Shown here: positions 46,262-59,400 of the stretch, in pieces
How the letters are laid out: each line of letters begins with the position of its first letter
How positions within the stretch are numbered: the first letter of the stretch is position 1
Assembly (NCBI GenBank): GCA_021397835.1
Contig: JAJFZO010000645.1
Span: 806,001-870,000, forward strand
Length of the DNA stretch: 64,000 nt
DNA from: Moringa oleifera
Taxonomy: Eukaryota > Streptophyta > Magnoliopsida > Brassicales > Moringaceae
Direction: 5' to 3'
Program-made: the position numbers and the translations under genes
The notes under the pieces: generated by a model
The model's input: only the letters and a program-made list of their open reading frames with translations
Databases searched by the model: none
Told to the model about the DNA's origin: nothing

Positions 46262-46430
46262 CCAAACGGACAATGATTTTGGGCCAGTAGTCTCCCTTTT
46301 CTTTTGGCACAGCTGGCTTAGCAAAGGACATTCCAGGATTCTTACAATAGAAAGGGAGGCAGGCAGGCCTTCACCTGGTAAGCACTCCAGCTTCCTACAT
46401 GTATCATCAGTGGGTAGTATCTCCATGTTG
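46262..46430 (-). pseudogene. NLR 3'-end fragment (unit 2)
   Basis: The minus strand reads RKLECLPGEGLPASLSIVRI, then LECPLLSQLCQKKRETTGPK, matching the CNL tail (CLPQEGLPTSLSTLLIRECP and onwards) with a one-base frameshift near the KKRE part. It is the partner of 32237-32395. Confidence 0.8.
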
Positions 46431-47805
46431 ACAACAATTGGTAGTATCTTATTTTGCTTGATTGTTATGGAAATTTTAAGAACTACATACTGCTAAGTTG
46501 TGGAGAAAGTTCTTATTGTTCATTCTCACTTAAAAAACAAAAGAACTTGGAACATCAATAAACATATTTTGGCAGGCTTCCTTGTATATTTCCTAAAAAC
46601 TTCATAACTTTAGTTGTTTAATTGTTTTCAGTTGCTTTAAGTTTTTAATAGAGTTGCAAATAGAGTTTTGGTCCTTATTAATGTGCCATTTATTTTAAGA
46701 ACTTTCTTACCATTTCAGTTCTGCCTAGTTTTTTACCTACAAATATTTCATTCTTGATAAAATAAATTCGTCAAAATTATATATCAGTTTTTATCCTAAT
46801 TTACACAAAACACCTTCCCCACTAGATTCTCTCAATCTTCCGGAGCATGATAAACACCAAGGAAGGTGAAACACTTACTGCTTCTTACTTGAATCTCTTC
46901 AAGCTTGCGAACTGATCAAGTATCATAAATTCAATATCTTTATAGCTTTTTAATAGATACATTTATAATGATCACTCACGAATAATTCATGAAAATTTTA
47001 TGATATTTATGTCATCCATATAACTCCAAAAATAAGAACTCAATGAAAAGAAATACTTAGTTTTGCAACCTCATTTTGTCTGATTCTTGAAGCACCCTAT
47101 AAGCCAACCTCGGACAAGTTTGCATCTCTTTACAATTTCTTTTGGCTAGATAGATGTTGCATTTGGCATTGCTAATATGGGAGGTGACTTGTAATGAGAA
47201 AATGGAACAAATTTCAAGGAACCTTCAAAGAAAGAAACCACCATATGTTGATTGGGATTTCAGGATCATATCAAGATGAAATTTTGTGAATGGTATGCCA
47301 AACCTCATTGTTGATGATCTTTGTTTATGCAGAAGTGCAAGTTCCTCAATGGACTAGGTACAAGTTTTAGTACTTACCTTTTGCGTTGATCTTCATTCTG
47401 CTATAACTATTACTAGTACCTGTGTTTGTTCATCTCTTATGGGTCATAAGGGTTTTTAATCTCTTAATAATATGGAACTTGAATGACAAGACTTTGTGCT
47501 GGCTACCTTCAAAACTTTCCCTTAAAATTTTAAGCTGCAGAAACATTAAGAAGTATAAAGTGGCATGCTATATATTTACATCTTAATGTTAATTTAAAAA
47601 CTCAGATCTAATGGTAGATTCAACTAGTAGCTTGAGCAAAATAAAGTTCAATTTGTAGTGAACTTTAAATGCAAGGTGATGATAACATTGTCCCACCTTG
47701 ACGTAATTGCAAGTGATCATAGTAATCATTGGCAATAACCGAAATTCACATTACTAAATGAATAATTGAACAAGATTAAGGAGGTTAACAATTAAGATAA
47801 GAATT
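46431..47805. other. Duplicated non-coding block, unit 2
   Basis: It aligns with 32396-33860. The last 100 bp are NLR 3' flank, truncated at hAT copy C. No coding sequence recognised. Confidence 0.6.
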
Positions 47806-50800
47806 CATTTTTTTACTTTTTCACTCTTTTTCCACTTTCTCCTCTGTTACTTTGTATCTCTTTTCTTTCTATTTCAAATTTTCTTCCGCACAAGATCACA
47901 CCCACTCATTCTCTCCCATTTGCTGGTGGTTTCTTCAAAGTTCAAACTTTATCAATTCATCTCATTCTACTCAACTCAACTATTATTTTATTATTTTTTA
48001 AAAAAATTATTTTTTTTATTTTTATTTAAGTAAATTATTTATTATTATTTAACAATAATATAATATATAATTAGATTAAAATAGATAAATGTATGAACAA
48101 AAAATTATTATTTATTAATTATTTAATTTTTTCTGGAAGATGAATATTTTTTAGTTTGTACATAGGAAGTTGTTTGAAAATTTTGAAGAAATTATCATTA
48201 ATTTAAAATTGCTAATTTAAAATTAGCTTTAAGTAAATTAATTAATGTATTGTTTAGAAAAATTACACATAAAAATTTAACTTGATATGTATTTGATGTC
48301 ATTAATTTGTAATTATTTAGTTTAAAGAGTAGTGTATAAAGAAATTATTTAGTTTGTCAACTTAATTATTATTTAAATTATTTTATAATTATAGATTACA
48401 ATATCAAATAACTATACATCTCAGCTGAGAAAGACCCTTCTTTCGTACTTTGGCACGAAAGAAGATAATTTACCAAGTAGTTTAAGTTCTCCATGTTTGA
48501 ATCATGTTAGCGATTCAAATTTCTCATGTTTAGATGAAAAAAGTGAATTTGAGAATATTGAAGCATCATATATTAATACCTAATGTTAGGAACGTGATCC
48601 AAGATTACATTTTTCAATAGGAATATATCTTATAGACAAGAATGATAGTATTCAGCAGGCATATGTTGAAATGGGACCATATCAATCTATATTAGCTAAC
48701 AACTCTTCAATTGTAAATGGAAAACAAATTCAGCGATTTCAAGCTTAATTGTTTGAAAGATTTAATTGGCTTGAATATTCAGTAGAAAAAAATAAAGCAT
48801 ACTGTTTTTCATGTTATCTCTTTGAGAGTTATCCACCTAAGTATCGACCATTAACAATTGATGGTTTTCAAAGTTAGAAAAAAGAGAGTGATACAAAACA
48901 TCAGTTTATGCTACATGAAGGGGAAGTTAATTTACATCATAGATTTACTATAGAGAGTTGGAAGAACTTGAAAAATTCATCTTAACATATTGATAGAGTT
49001 ATGAACGCACTATTTTTAGAAGAAACCTTACGAAATCAATTACAACTCAAAACTTCATTGAAGGCTGTGAAATGGTTAGCATTGCAAGGGTGTGCTTTTA
49101 GGGGTCACGATAAGTCTATCAATTTACTCACCATGAAAATTTTTTGAATTAGTAAAATTGCAAGCATCATTGAACAAAGAAATTGCTACAATGGTATCAG
49201 AAAATTTTCCATTGAATGCCAAGTATACATCACCATTGATTCAAAAAGATTTATTAAAAATTCTTACTAATCAAGTGAGACTAAATTTCGTAATGACATT
49301 AGGATGCCAAATTTTGTATTCTTATTGATGAAGCTATTGATGACTTTAGCAAAGAACAAATATCACTCATTTTGAGGTATGTTGATAATGATGGTTTAAT
49401 ATGTGAATGTTTCTTTGAAGTTATAAATGTTGAGGACACAAAAGATAAAAATCCTAAGAAGCACATATGTAATATTCTTAATAGATTTAACTTATTAGTT
49501 GAAGATTTATGAGGTCAAGGATATGATGGTGCTAGTATTATGTGGGGTGAATAAAATTATTGACAAGCTTTATTTCTTGAAAATTGTTCATGTGCCTATC
49601 ATGTACATCGTTTTGCGCATCGACTTCAACTTACTTTAATTGTAATGACAAAAAAGATACATGAAATGTGTGTTTTTTTTTTTTTAAATGTAGTTTTATT
49701 GTGAACTTTGTTAGTACTTCTTCCAAGAGACACTTAGAATTTAAATCGATTAGTGAAAATGAAATTATAGATTTGATTGCTTCAAGAGAGCTTGAGACTG
49801 GTAAAAGGGCTAATTAAATTCGCACTTTGTAACGAGCACAACTACTTGTTGGAGTTCTCATTTCACTTCAATTAAAAAGTTAATTGATTTGTATGATTCT
49901 ATTTCCACTCCTATTGAAATTTTGGTTGACAGTGGATTAAATAGAAACATTATGGGAAAAGCTAGAGGTACGTATAAAGACTTGAGATCTTTTAAATTCA
50001 TGTTTTTGTTATTGTTGATGAACAAATTATTAGGAGTTTTTGATTTACTTTGTCAAGTTTTGCAATTAAAATCTGAAGATATCTTAAATGTTATGAATTT
50101 AGTTTCAACTATAAGAAAACTTCTTCAAGAGTAAGAGATGGGTGACATGTTTTCTTTGAGAGTGTGGAATCATTTTATATTAGTTATGATGTTGATATGC
50201 CCAACAAGGATGCATGTGATATGGAAGGCACAAGATGCTTTTGTCAATAAAAAGATGATGTTATGGTCGAACATTACTATCATTTTAAAGCTTTAATGCT
50301 ATGATAGATTTTCAATTGAAAGAATTATGTAGTGGATTTTCAGACAAAATAGTTTAGTTTCTTAGTCTTAGTATGGCTTTGAGTCTGGTTAATGCTTCAA
50401 ATATTTAGTGTTGATGATGTTACTATTGCTAAGGATTATCATTCTTTAGATTTTGGTAAAATTGACATTAAAGATTTGAGAAGATAGTTGGACCATTACA
50501 TATTTGATGTACCTAGCTTTTCAAAATTTTAGAATGTCAAATCTTTTTTCTAAATTATGTAGATTTTTTACTACAATGAAAAGGTCAGAACACTACAATT
50601 TGATTAATAAATTGATTTATCTAGTGTTAACTCTTTCGGTTTCTATAGCAGCAATGAAACGAGCATTTTTAGCAATGAAACTTCTCAAAACGTCTCTTTG
50701 CAATAAGATGGAAGATGATGTTCTTGCACATTGTATGGTTATTTATATTGAAAGAGATATTATTGATTTAATAGACATAAATTCTATAGTTGATGAGTTT

Positions 50801-50990
50801 GATAGTGTAAAACGTTGTAGAGGAAAATTAAAATTATAACTAGTTATATTTGAAAAAGTAGAATTTTTCATGTCTACCTATTTAAGTGTATCATTTTTTC
50901 TTTTTGAAAGAAATGATATTTCTCATATTGTGATCATCAAAAAAAATTTAGCCCACCCTAACAAAAATTTTTTAATCCTACCCCTATGCA
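47806..50990 (+). pseudogene. hAT transposase pseudogene, copy C
   Basis: Colinear with copy B from about 34147. The start codon position (about 48400) is ATA in place of ATG. A zinc-finger-like stretch (VEKNKAYCFSCYLF, about 48783-48825) is followed by a core fragment (49200-49545) with a frameshift, by 49889-50134, and by a C-terminal piece at 50504-50839 (SVSIAAMKRAFLAMKLLKTS). The 3' end (50940-50990) keeps TTAGCCCACCCTAACAAAAA and ACCCCTATG. The 5' end is shorter than in copy B. Non-functional. Confidence 0.82.
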
Positions 50991-51084
50991 TGAACGACCT
51001 TAGCTTAGCCTATTTATTAATAAATGGACCAAGTTAAAATCCAACAGGCTCGCCCATGAGCCATGGGCCAAATTATGAGCCTGA

Positions 51085-52697
51085 GCTGGATGTATATAAC
51101 TATTGAAATTAAACAAAGTTAGCCACTTTCATAATGTGAATTACATTTATTATTGATCCAAAGGTACATTGTCACTTACCTGATATTTTGAATATTAATA
51201 AGATCACAAAAAGTAAATTATTTTTGTTATCAAAGTAATTTTATATAATCAATAAGGTATATAAATAAGTGAAATCGTGATAAAAATGCCCATAAATTCT
51301 TTTTTATTAAGTTTAATAAAATCATTGAGGTGATTAGTCGTGTGTGTTAGTTTATGAGAATCCCTTTTGCGAACTTATGTTTTAATGCATAAAAAATATG
51401 TTTTGGATGACTAGAGGTAGAAGAAGAAAGATGATGAGATAAGATGATGAATTTTAATTATTGTAAACTTAAGGATAAACATTATTTAAGTGTGAAAGAA
51501 TTTGATAAAATGTATAATAGTCATATATATTATCATTTTTTTTTTGTTTTTTTGGTTGTAAATGATTAAATGTTTGATTATATTTTGTATTTAATAAGTG
51601 GATTAAGAAACTCAACTAAGATGGACTCAAATTCACTTGATTTGAAAAGAAAAACTTAAATGCTAAGAGGTATGAACGAACCAAAAGATGTCTTTAGATG
51701 CCTAATTGCACAGTCAAAATTTCACTTGAAGCACAATTTTCTCTTATAAAAAAATGGTTGCTAAGATTTTATTTTTTTTACCCCACCTTATTTTTAGAGG
51801 TATGGAAGAAGTATATTTCAAAGGTAACAACATTCATACTTTATATTTTATCCTCCTCTTTTCTCAAGTTTTTTTTTTTTTCTCTTGGATTGCTAAACAT
51901 CTTTTTCAATCAAATGATAATCAGAATTTGGCTTTTCAAGAATTGTAAGCTTTAACCAATTTTATTTGCTCTTTTACTTCTTTATCATTTATATATCTCT
52001 TGTGCTTGTTGAAAACTACTGTTTTTGTTAATTACAAAAAAAAAAAAAACCTTTTGTTCAATAATTAAAATAATAAATTACTAATTAAAACTTTAAATTT
52101 GTAATTGTTTAAGTATTCTTAATAAATGGTAGATAAAATATAGTTGATTACAAAAATGGTTTTCAATTTATGTTATAAAGATATATAATCTTGTTTAAAT
52201 AAACTTACATGTGCGTTTGTTAGTCAAAATTGGTGATCTTTATAAATTTAATGTTATTGATAAATTAAATCTTAAGATCGTATCTAAGATTATTTATTGA
52301 TAAGAAAAATAATTTGAGATAACATTTTGACTATCGAAAAGGTAAGGAGGGATACATTGTTAGGTTGTACCTATAACTATAACCAATTTTGTGAAGATTA
52401 AAAGATTTTTATTGATTAATTTCTAAACCAATTTTAAAATTATTCATTTGTTTTATTTAATTGATTTTGTTTCAATTAAATTCTATATTGTCTCTTTTCA
52501 ATTAATATTAGTTTATTTACTTTTAATTCTCAAAACCTCCACCTTTTTCATTTTGTTTGTTTTAATATATAATTAAATAAATCTAATCCATCTATACTAT
52601 TATTTTATTTTATTTTTGTGCAAGAGTTTAATTCGTTGGTTCCGGCAACTATCATTAACCACAAAGCTGAACAAACAATACATCAATACCTTTTGCA
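51085..52697 (-). pseudogene. CARNMT-like pseudogene fragment psi-C
   Basis: About 51100-51195 matches exon 6 with its intron, and 51200-52640 matches the non-coding interval in psi-A. 52620-52697 matches the sequence just 3' of exon 1 (ATCAATACCTT...), but the copy breaks off at the splice donor, so the exon itself is gone. psi-A and psi-C share the same junction with a hAT copy, so the hAT-CARNMT arrangement predates the duplication. Confidence 0.75.
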
Positions 52698-53389
52698 GCT
52701 GTCTTCTATCTTGAGAGAAGTGAAATTGTGCATGAAAGGAGCTTAAGCATCTTTATAGCTTTTTCATTCATACATTTAAAATGACTGACACGAGAGTAAT
52801 TTTTTTAATAATATTCATGTCATTCATGTAACTCCAAAAAAACGAACCAAATGAAAAGGAAATATTTCATTTTATAATTTATTTAAAAATAATTCTAACA
52901 TTTATTGAGAATTTTCAATATTTTGCAACCCCATTCTCTCTGGTTCTTGAAGCACCATAGAAGCCAACCTCTGCTTCTTATTTCTCTTCAATGTGACACT
53001 CTGCAGAGCAGACAATCAGAAATGCCGTGAAGGTTGTTCAATTGTTGCATCTGTTATGTCACTATGTGAGCCAGGTTGTGCTTCAGCTGTTGCTGCATTA
53101 TAAAAGAGTTGATTGTGGGTGACTTGTAATGAGAAATCGGAACAAATTTCTAGGAACTTGAAAAGAAAGAAACAACGGAATGTTGCTTGGATTTTCAAGA
53201 CCATATCAACATGAAATTCTGTGATAGTATGCCAAGAAAACAAATTTGTTAATGTCACTGACTGATGCCCAGAAAGATAATTTGAGTCTTCACAAACGTC
53301 AATATTCTGGCGAGGAGGTTCATAGTGAAATCTCAGCAGACGAGACTGAAACCTTGGTTTACAAAAATGGGTGCGACAGGGATGCCTTT
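52698..53389. other. Short mosaic of duplicated flanks, no gene
   Basis: 52740-52960 resembles 46940-47100 and 20450-20650 (shared TTTATAGCTTTTTAATTGATAC-like and CTTGAAGCACCCTA-like parts). 53110-53330 resembles 47180-47290 and 46120-46230. No coding sequence recognised. Confidence 0.5.
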
Positions 53390-53575
53390 GAATCTTAACT
53401 GATGTGCCAGCCATCGATGCGTATGGTGGAGAGGTGAGAGATTTTGGGCCAGTAGTCTCCCTTTTTCTTTTGGCACCGCTGGCTCAGCAAAGGACATTCC
53501 AGGATTCTTAAGAGTAGAAAGGGAGGCAGGCAGCCCTTCCCCTGGCAAGCACTCCAAACTTCCTACATGTATCAA
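53390..53575 (-). pseudogene. NLR 3'-end fragment
   Basis: The minus strand reads SLECLPGEGLPASLSTL, then after frameshifts CPLLSQ-like and KEKG.LLAQNL..LHHTHRW, matching the last LRR and the PKISHIPTIRIDG tail of CNL2. The terminal codons resemble the TIRIDGR end. It is a third family of tail fragments next to 53620-54163. Confidence 0.8.
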
Positions 53576-53619
53576 TTAGGATAATATAGTTTGTGAACAA
53601 GAAAATATGGAATATTACC

Positions 53620-54390
53620 TTAGTCTATAGAGATGGTTGAGATGTGAGAGATTTTGGGCCAGTAGTCTTCCTTTTCCTTATGGCATTGCTGAATGAGCAG
53701 AGGACATCCCCTCATTAATGGAAAAGAAAGGGCGGCGGGCAGCCCTCCTGGGGTAAGCACTCCAGATTCCTACAGTACCGAATTTCCCAATCTGTAATTG
53801 AGGTGAGTTGGTGAAGCCCCTTACCATCCAGAGATTTCAAATTTTCAAAATAGTGTATGCAGAGAAAGGTAAGAGATGAGGGCAGCGAATTATCTTCTGG
53901 AAACGACTCCAAGTCCGCACCTCTACCTTCCAATTCGAGTCTTTTAAGAGATGGAAGACTTCTTAAACCCCACTGACAGTAGTTAGTGATGAATTTGGGA
54001 CTATAGGAGATGCTAAGATGTTTTAAGCTGGACGGCAAACCCCACTGGGAAAAAGACTCAATTTCTGGACAATATAAGATGCTCATTTCCTCGAAGGAGG
54101 GGAGGAGGGAGTGCATATATTGTGGCAGCCACTTTAAATTACTGCAATTATCAAGGATTATAGAGGAAGTCACTGCAAATGATAGAGGAGAAGGCTTTTA
54201 TCAGTGCTTTGAAGAGCGCCAGCTGTGCAGCTCCTCATAGACTGCTCCAATAATCCATTCAAGCACCCTGTTTTTGATTTTTTGATTTATAAGGGAGATG
54301 ATAAATGATAAAAAAAACCAAGGTGTTCTTTTGACCTTTCCATCAACTGCATGATAATGAAAGAAAGAGAAATACAAATATGAAAGCATG
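53620..54390 (-). pseudogene. NLR remnant: 5' leader joined directly to the LRR tail
   Basis: 54164-54390 matches the CNL leader and promoter (GGAAGT-ACTGCAAATGATAGAGGAG corresponds to GGAAGTGACAGCAAATAACAGAGG before CNL2). At about 54163 it runs straight into LRR coding sequence. The piece 53715-54163 reads NCSNLKWLPQYMHSLLPSFE, FPQGGLPSSLK-like repeats and LKSLDGKGLHQLTSITDWEI. The coiled coil, NB-ARC and most LRRs are deleted, roughly 3 kb by comparison with CNL2. A one-base deletion near 53742 shifts the frame in the CLPQEG segment. It is a deletion derivative that might still be transcribed, but it cannot make a working receptor. Confidence 0.85.
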
Positions 54391-56403
54391 GAGGCGGACT
54401 TTGTTGAATCTCAAGTCTACCTTGTCATTTTTTTGACAGACATGTCAGCAACCATACCCATCAGCTGCAAGGCAACTTCCACTCAATTTTGATGTTCTAT
54501 TACTTTCTCATTTGCTTAATTAAGTTAATTGAAGATTTCATATATTATAAATTTGAACTTGATCTCTCGCATATCCCTTGAATTATGTTGGGCCAGCGTC
54601 TCTTGCCAGTCAGCCATAACTCTGATGAATCATTTTCTTTGCGGACATTTGGGCAACAAGTCCTAGTAGCTGCAAGTCAACTTCCAGTCCACTTCATATT
54701 CTATTCATTTTCAATTTGTTTAATTAACTTACTACATTTTGAATCCTTTAATGGAAACCATATATTATAAACTGATCATGAAAAGCCTAAGAAATTAAAA
54801 AAGGAAAGACCATTTTACATATTGTTATAGAAGTTTATTCCCATTGATATAGAACTCCTGCTGGATGTTTACCTATTTTTTAAAATTTAAAAATAAAAAA
54901 GCTGAATGCTAAGAGCCAAGAATCGATGTACCCATTGTCTCAGCACCTCTTGTCTAAAATCCTAAGCATCTAATGGTGAATGATTTTAACATGCTTGGGA
55001 AGTGAAAAAGTGACGGTCCTAGGATCATTCGGAAGTGAATAATTGATAAGAGGACAGAAATATGTGTTTCTCAAGTACATTTAATTGCAAATATGCATAA
55101 AATTCACTTGTTTAACTTAAAGGCTTTTAATTTGTCATTATAAATTAATTACTGATAAAAAAAAATCAACTTCATTATAAATTACAAAATAAATGGAATC
55201 CATAGTTATAATTTATGATAAAAAACAAATCAACCCAAGTACTTTGAAGAGCAAAGTATTTATGCTACATTGCTATTGCAGGTTTCTTCCTCATAGTCCA
55301 AAATGCAGCATAATATCGATTCTGCAAAGATCAAATTAAGATGGTATTTTGAAACAATTTCAAGGCATCAAATGAACATAGTATCTTAAAAAAGAAAAAA
55401 AACTTTAAAGATGAACCACAAAAATTGCAATAATTGTTAACTACTTATCTAGTAGTGAGTTGTGCACAACTCATCCTATCAAAGTTTCACGACCAATTTG
55501 CCAAAACCAGACTAATTTGCCCTCCCAAAAAATATAAATTATTAATTTATAAAAATACTATTCAAATAGGTCTAACATTAGTAAATATCCTTCATTCCTC
55601 TATTTATTTCATCGAACAAAAAATCATCAAACTGTCTCTTCTGCTTATCTCAAGCTTTCTATTGTCTTATACTCCCAAATTTTCAGGCTCTCCTTACTCT
55701 CAAGCGCTCAATCAACACATTATGTGGTGTTCAGCGTTTGGAAAGCTTATTCTTTAATTGTGAGTAATATTCTTTGAGGAAATGTTATCACTTCTTTATA
55801 AATCTCATAATTATTTTTTCATATATGTAAATAATTGTTTTATCATATACACATTTCAATGTGAATGAAAACTTCCATTTGTACCCGCGTCTAAATTTTA
55901 CTTACTTTTGCATTCAATCAGGCCTTTTATAGTTTGATCCTCAACTAGTGGTGAATACAAATAATATTAATTGGTACATGAGATTGGATTAGTTAATCCA
56001 ATTGCATCTTAATACAATCCCCTAAAAAGTACCAAAGCTAATAGTAATATCCATGAAACTAAAAACTGCTATCTTAAAAGAAAAATAAAAAATGAATTCA
56101 GTGGCCTTGATCAACTTCCTCCCTAACTGAATGCTTTAATTTTTTACCTCAAGATAACTCTAGCATAACTCAGACAATTATGAACACAAATTGGATCTCC
56201 TGACAATTAAATCAACGGGATTTGCAAATAGTGGCCCTTGAATGTTTGACATCTATAAATTGCAGTGTGAATTCACAAAAATAACTCATGCTTAACCTTG
56301 GATTGTAGATCACCAGTTTCCATTTGAATTTGTATTTCTAAAGAAAATCAAACATGTATTATTAGAAGCAATTATATGTCAATGCACAGTGAGAGAAACC
56401 TAC
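54391..56403. other. NLR upstream relics and CARNMT 3' flank
   Basis: 54420-54850 contains two degenerate copies of the NLR upstream flank (54430-54560 and 54585-54760). 55660-55760 resembles 30620-30720. 55850-56403 aligns with psi-B (4040-4575) and should hold the 3' end of the CARNMT gene. An acceptor-like TTTCTTTAG at about 56337-56345 could begin a last exon, but its translation does not match the family ending. Confidence 0.5.
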
Positions 56404-59400
56404 TTGCATCATTGAGCAAGGATTTGTAGTATACGTTGTCTCAATGGTATTCTCTTTCTGCAGACCATGAATAAGTAAATAAATAGCTATTAACAAATAT
56501 GCTCCATGGAAAAGTTTCCTAAACATGCAAAATTGTCAGAAAGCGCATAGGCAAGAGTTACCTCAATCTCAAATCCATAACTTAGAGCAACCCTCTTCAC
56601 ATCTTCCAAACTCAACTCGATTGACATCTCCTAAATAATGGAAAGAAGAAAGGGAGGCATAACTCATAAAAGTTGGCACAAAAATACATAAACATATCAA
56701 TAACTTGTTAACCACATATTCATGCCTTTGAGTGTGTGCATAATGGTGTATGTTACCATGCTTTAAGGAAAAGAAGCTTACATCTTCGTGTCCATACATA
56801 TCTGCAAAATGATATAATAGGGGTCCTAAATTTATCCAGACCTGTCAGCCAATCACCATATCATCAACACCAAATATAACAAAAAGAAAATTTTGACATA
56901 ATGGTGGAAACAAAAAACTTAAAGGAACTTACTCCTCCATGCTTTAAAATTCTTGATATAGTCTCAATGTATTCAACAATGTTATGAGCCGTGTCAATGA
57001 AAAAACAAGTCACAACTACATCCCAAACTCCTGCGTGTATAATAGATGCTCGTCATGTTCACTTTCAATAATGAACACATGTCCAAACCTACTTATACAC
57101 ATACTGCATTCACCCAAAGACACTAGTGTCTATGAAGGTTTACATTCCATAATGCTTTTCTTAATGCAAGGAAAAAAATAGGAAATATGATTTATCTAGC
57201 TTAATTATACCAAACAGACACTACACATATGCTTAGAAAAAATTTTAGAAAAATAGTTTGCTTTGTGTTGAAGAAATGCCAATTACAACAAGATATGTGT
57301 ATGTAAATCTTTGAAGCCTCCAGTCAACTCTTGCCAATAGACTTCCAGGATCCAACTTCAATCTTCCAAGGGTTCGCAGTGCATTCACATGACCCAAGAT
57401 GCATGATTTAAATTTCAAGCATGCCGGTTTACTACATGTTCTTATGTCAAATACCAAGAGAGATAACTCAAAATTTGGAGCAAATGCAGGGTTCCTACAG
57501 GGCAGCTTGGGAGATGAGTATGACTACCACCTCTTGAGTTACTAGGTTATCAAATAATTAATGGTGGAAGGTCCCCTTGTGGTCAAGACTCTTGATTCTT
57601 TCAACAACAACGATTCCTCTTCTAATATTTTAGATGAAGGGGTGGAGAACCCTTAGCTATGATTACGGAAAGGTGGTTTAACATCCTAAAACTATGGTAA
57701 CAATGGGTTTTCCTGTAAATGACAAGGATTATGTAGAGCGCATAGAGATTAAATTCTAACCTCCAAGTACCTAATTACACTTATGCATGGGTGACCCTCT
57801 TTTGGCGCTCTTTCTAGTTAACATATATTTCTACTGTTTCCGATATTAAAAGAAAAAATGAAAAACAATTGCCTGATGCAGGAAACTTGTCAACTAAGAA
57901 GCAAACCTTTCTTTTGTGTATGCTTCACCTACTGAGAAATGATAAAACAGAGCAGATTTCAAAACTATACTCTTAATGGTTGTGCTTGAGGTCTTCTTCG
58001 TAATTGCATGGAAACAACAGCGAAAAAAAAAAGGAAGAGAGGGAGAGAATAAACTTCAACTGCTCTAACAACCATACCTTAAAATGACAATAAAAAAAGA
58101 TAAATAGAAGATAAATACAGAGTTTCTCAAACATCCAAAAGAACAACATACTTCAAGCCTTTGATGAAGAATAAAAAATTCTCTGAAACATGCCAAGACA
58201 AGCCTTCCAGTTTTATGAAGAATCCTATTTGCATGATAATTATAAACTAAACTAAATTAATTGCACATCAAACGACAAGCAATCTTTAAAAAATCAATTT
58301 AATTACCTACAACTCGAACAGGCATAATCTTCTATTATACTTGATATTATTTTTAGATAATACAATGACTACTATAGAGTTTCTCAACATCCAAAAGAAC
58401 AACATACTTCAACCTTTGATGAAGAATAAAAAATTATCTGAAACATGCCAAGACAAGCCTTCCAGTTTTATGAAGAATCCTATTTGCATGATAATTATAA
58501 ACTAAACAAAATTACTTGCACATCAAATGACAAGCAATCTTAAAAAAATCAATTTAATTACCTACAACTCGAACAGGCATAATGTTCCACTATACTTGAT
58601 ATTATTTTTAGATAATACAATGACTACTAGCTCACCTACCTACTTGGCTTGGATCGTTGTATACTTCAACAAAGTCACCACCACACATAGAAAAACCTTC
58701 AGTAATCCCTGCACTGCTTACAATAAAGAGGCAATGATCAGTAAGAATGAAATGTAAACAGAAATTGCAGAAGTTATCTTTTCATCAACAGACGTTTAGG
58801 GAAAAGAGAGAGAGAGAGAGAGAGAGAAATTGATGGCATTAAAGTATGGAATTTTTCATTTCATGCAAGATATCTCAATAAGAGGAAGGAATCTTGATAT
58901 CCTTCTCCAATCCATCTCTAGACTCAATAAGAGGAAGGAATCTTGCTATCCTTCTCCAATCCATCTCTAGACTCAATAAGAGGAAGAAATCTTCTTTCTC
59001 TACTAACCCAACCATTATGGTCAAGCTAGACTTAGCAACAACCAACCTCCACAAATGTCTTTTCTACCATGAACTTCCACAATCATTTTAGCAAGAAACT
59101 TCTCACCTAGAAAAGGAGTTTTGAAGCCCAAGACTACCTTCTCCGAAGGTTGCTTGATAATACCCCATCTAATGAGATGGTTAATTATAGTCATCTCCCA
59201 TGCTACCCAAAAGACAGTTTATAAAAAAAAAAACTATGATTTGCAGAGAGAAATTAAGAACTTATAATTTCTCTTTTAATTCCTCTTCACCATGCACCAA
59301 CTACTGATCCCAAAAGGTTGCACCAACTAATGATTGTGGCCAAACTCCCCATGAACATGATCTCAAAAGGTTGCACCATTCTTTCTCGCGGAAGGCCTTA

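Noticed and set aside
57245..57457. 70-codon minus-strand frame conserved in position in psi-B
   Set aside because: It lies in an intron, shows no family resemblance, and the psi-B counterpart has changes that do not keep the frame; conservation follows from the duplication.
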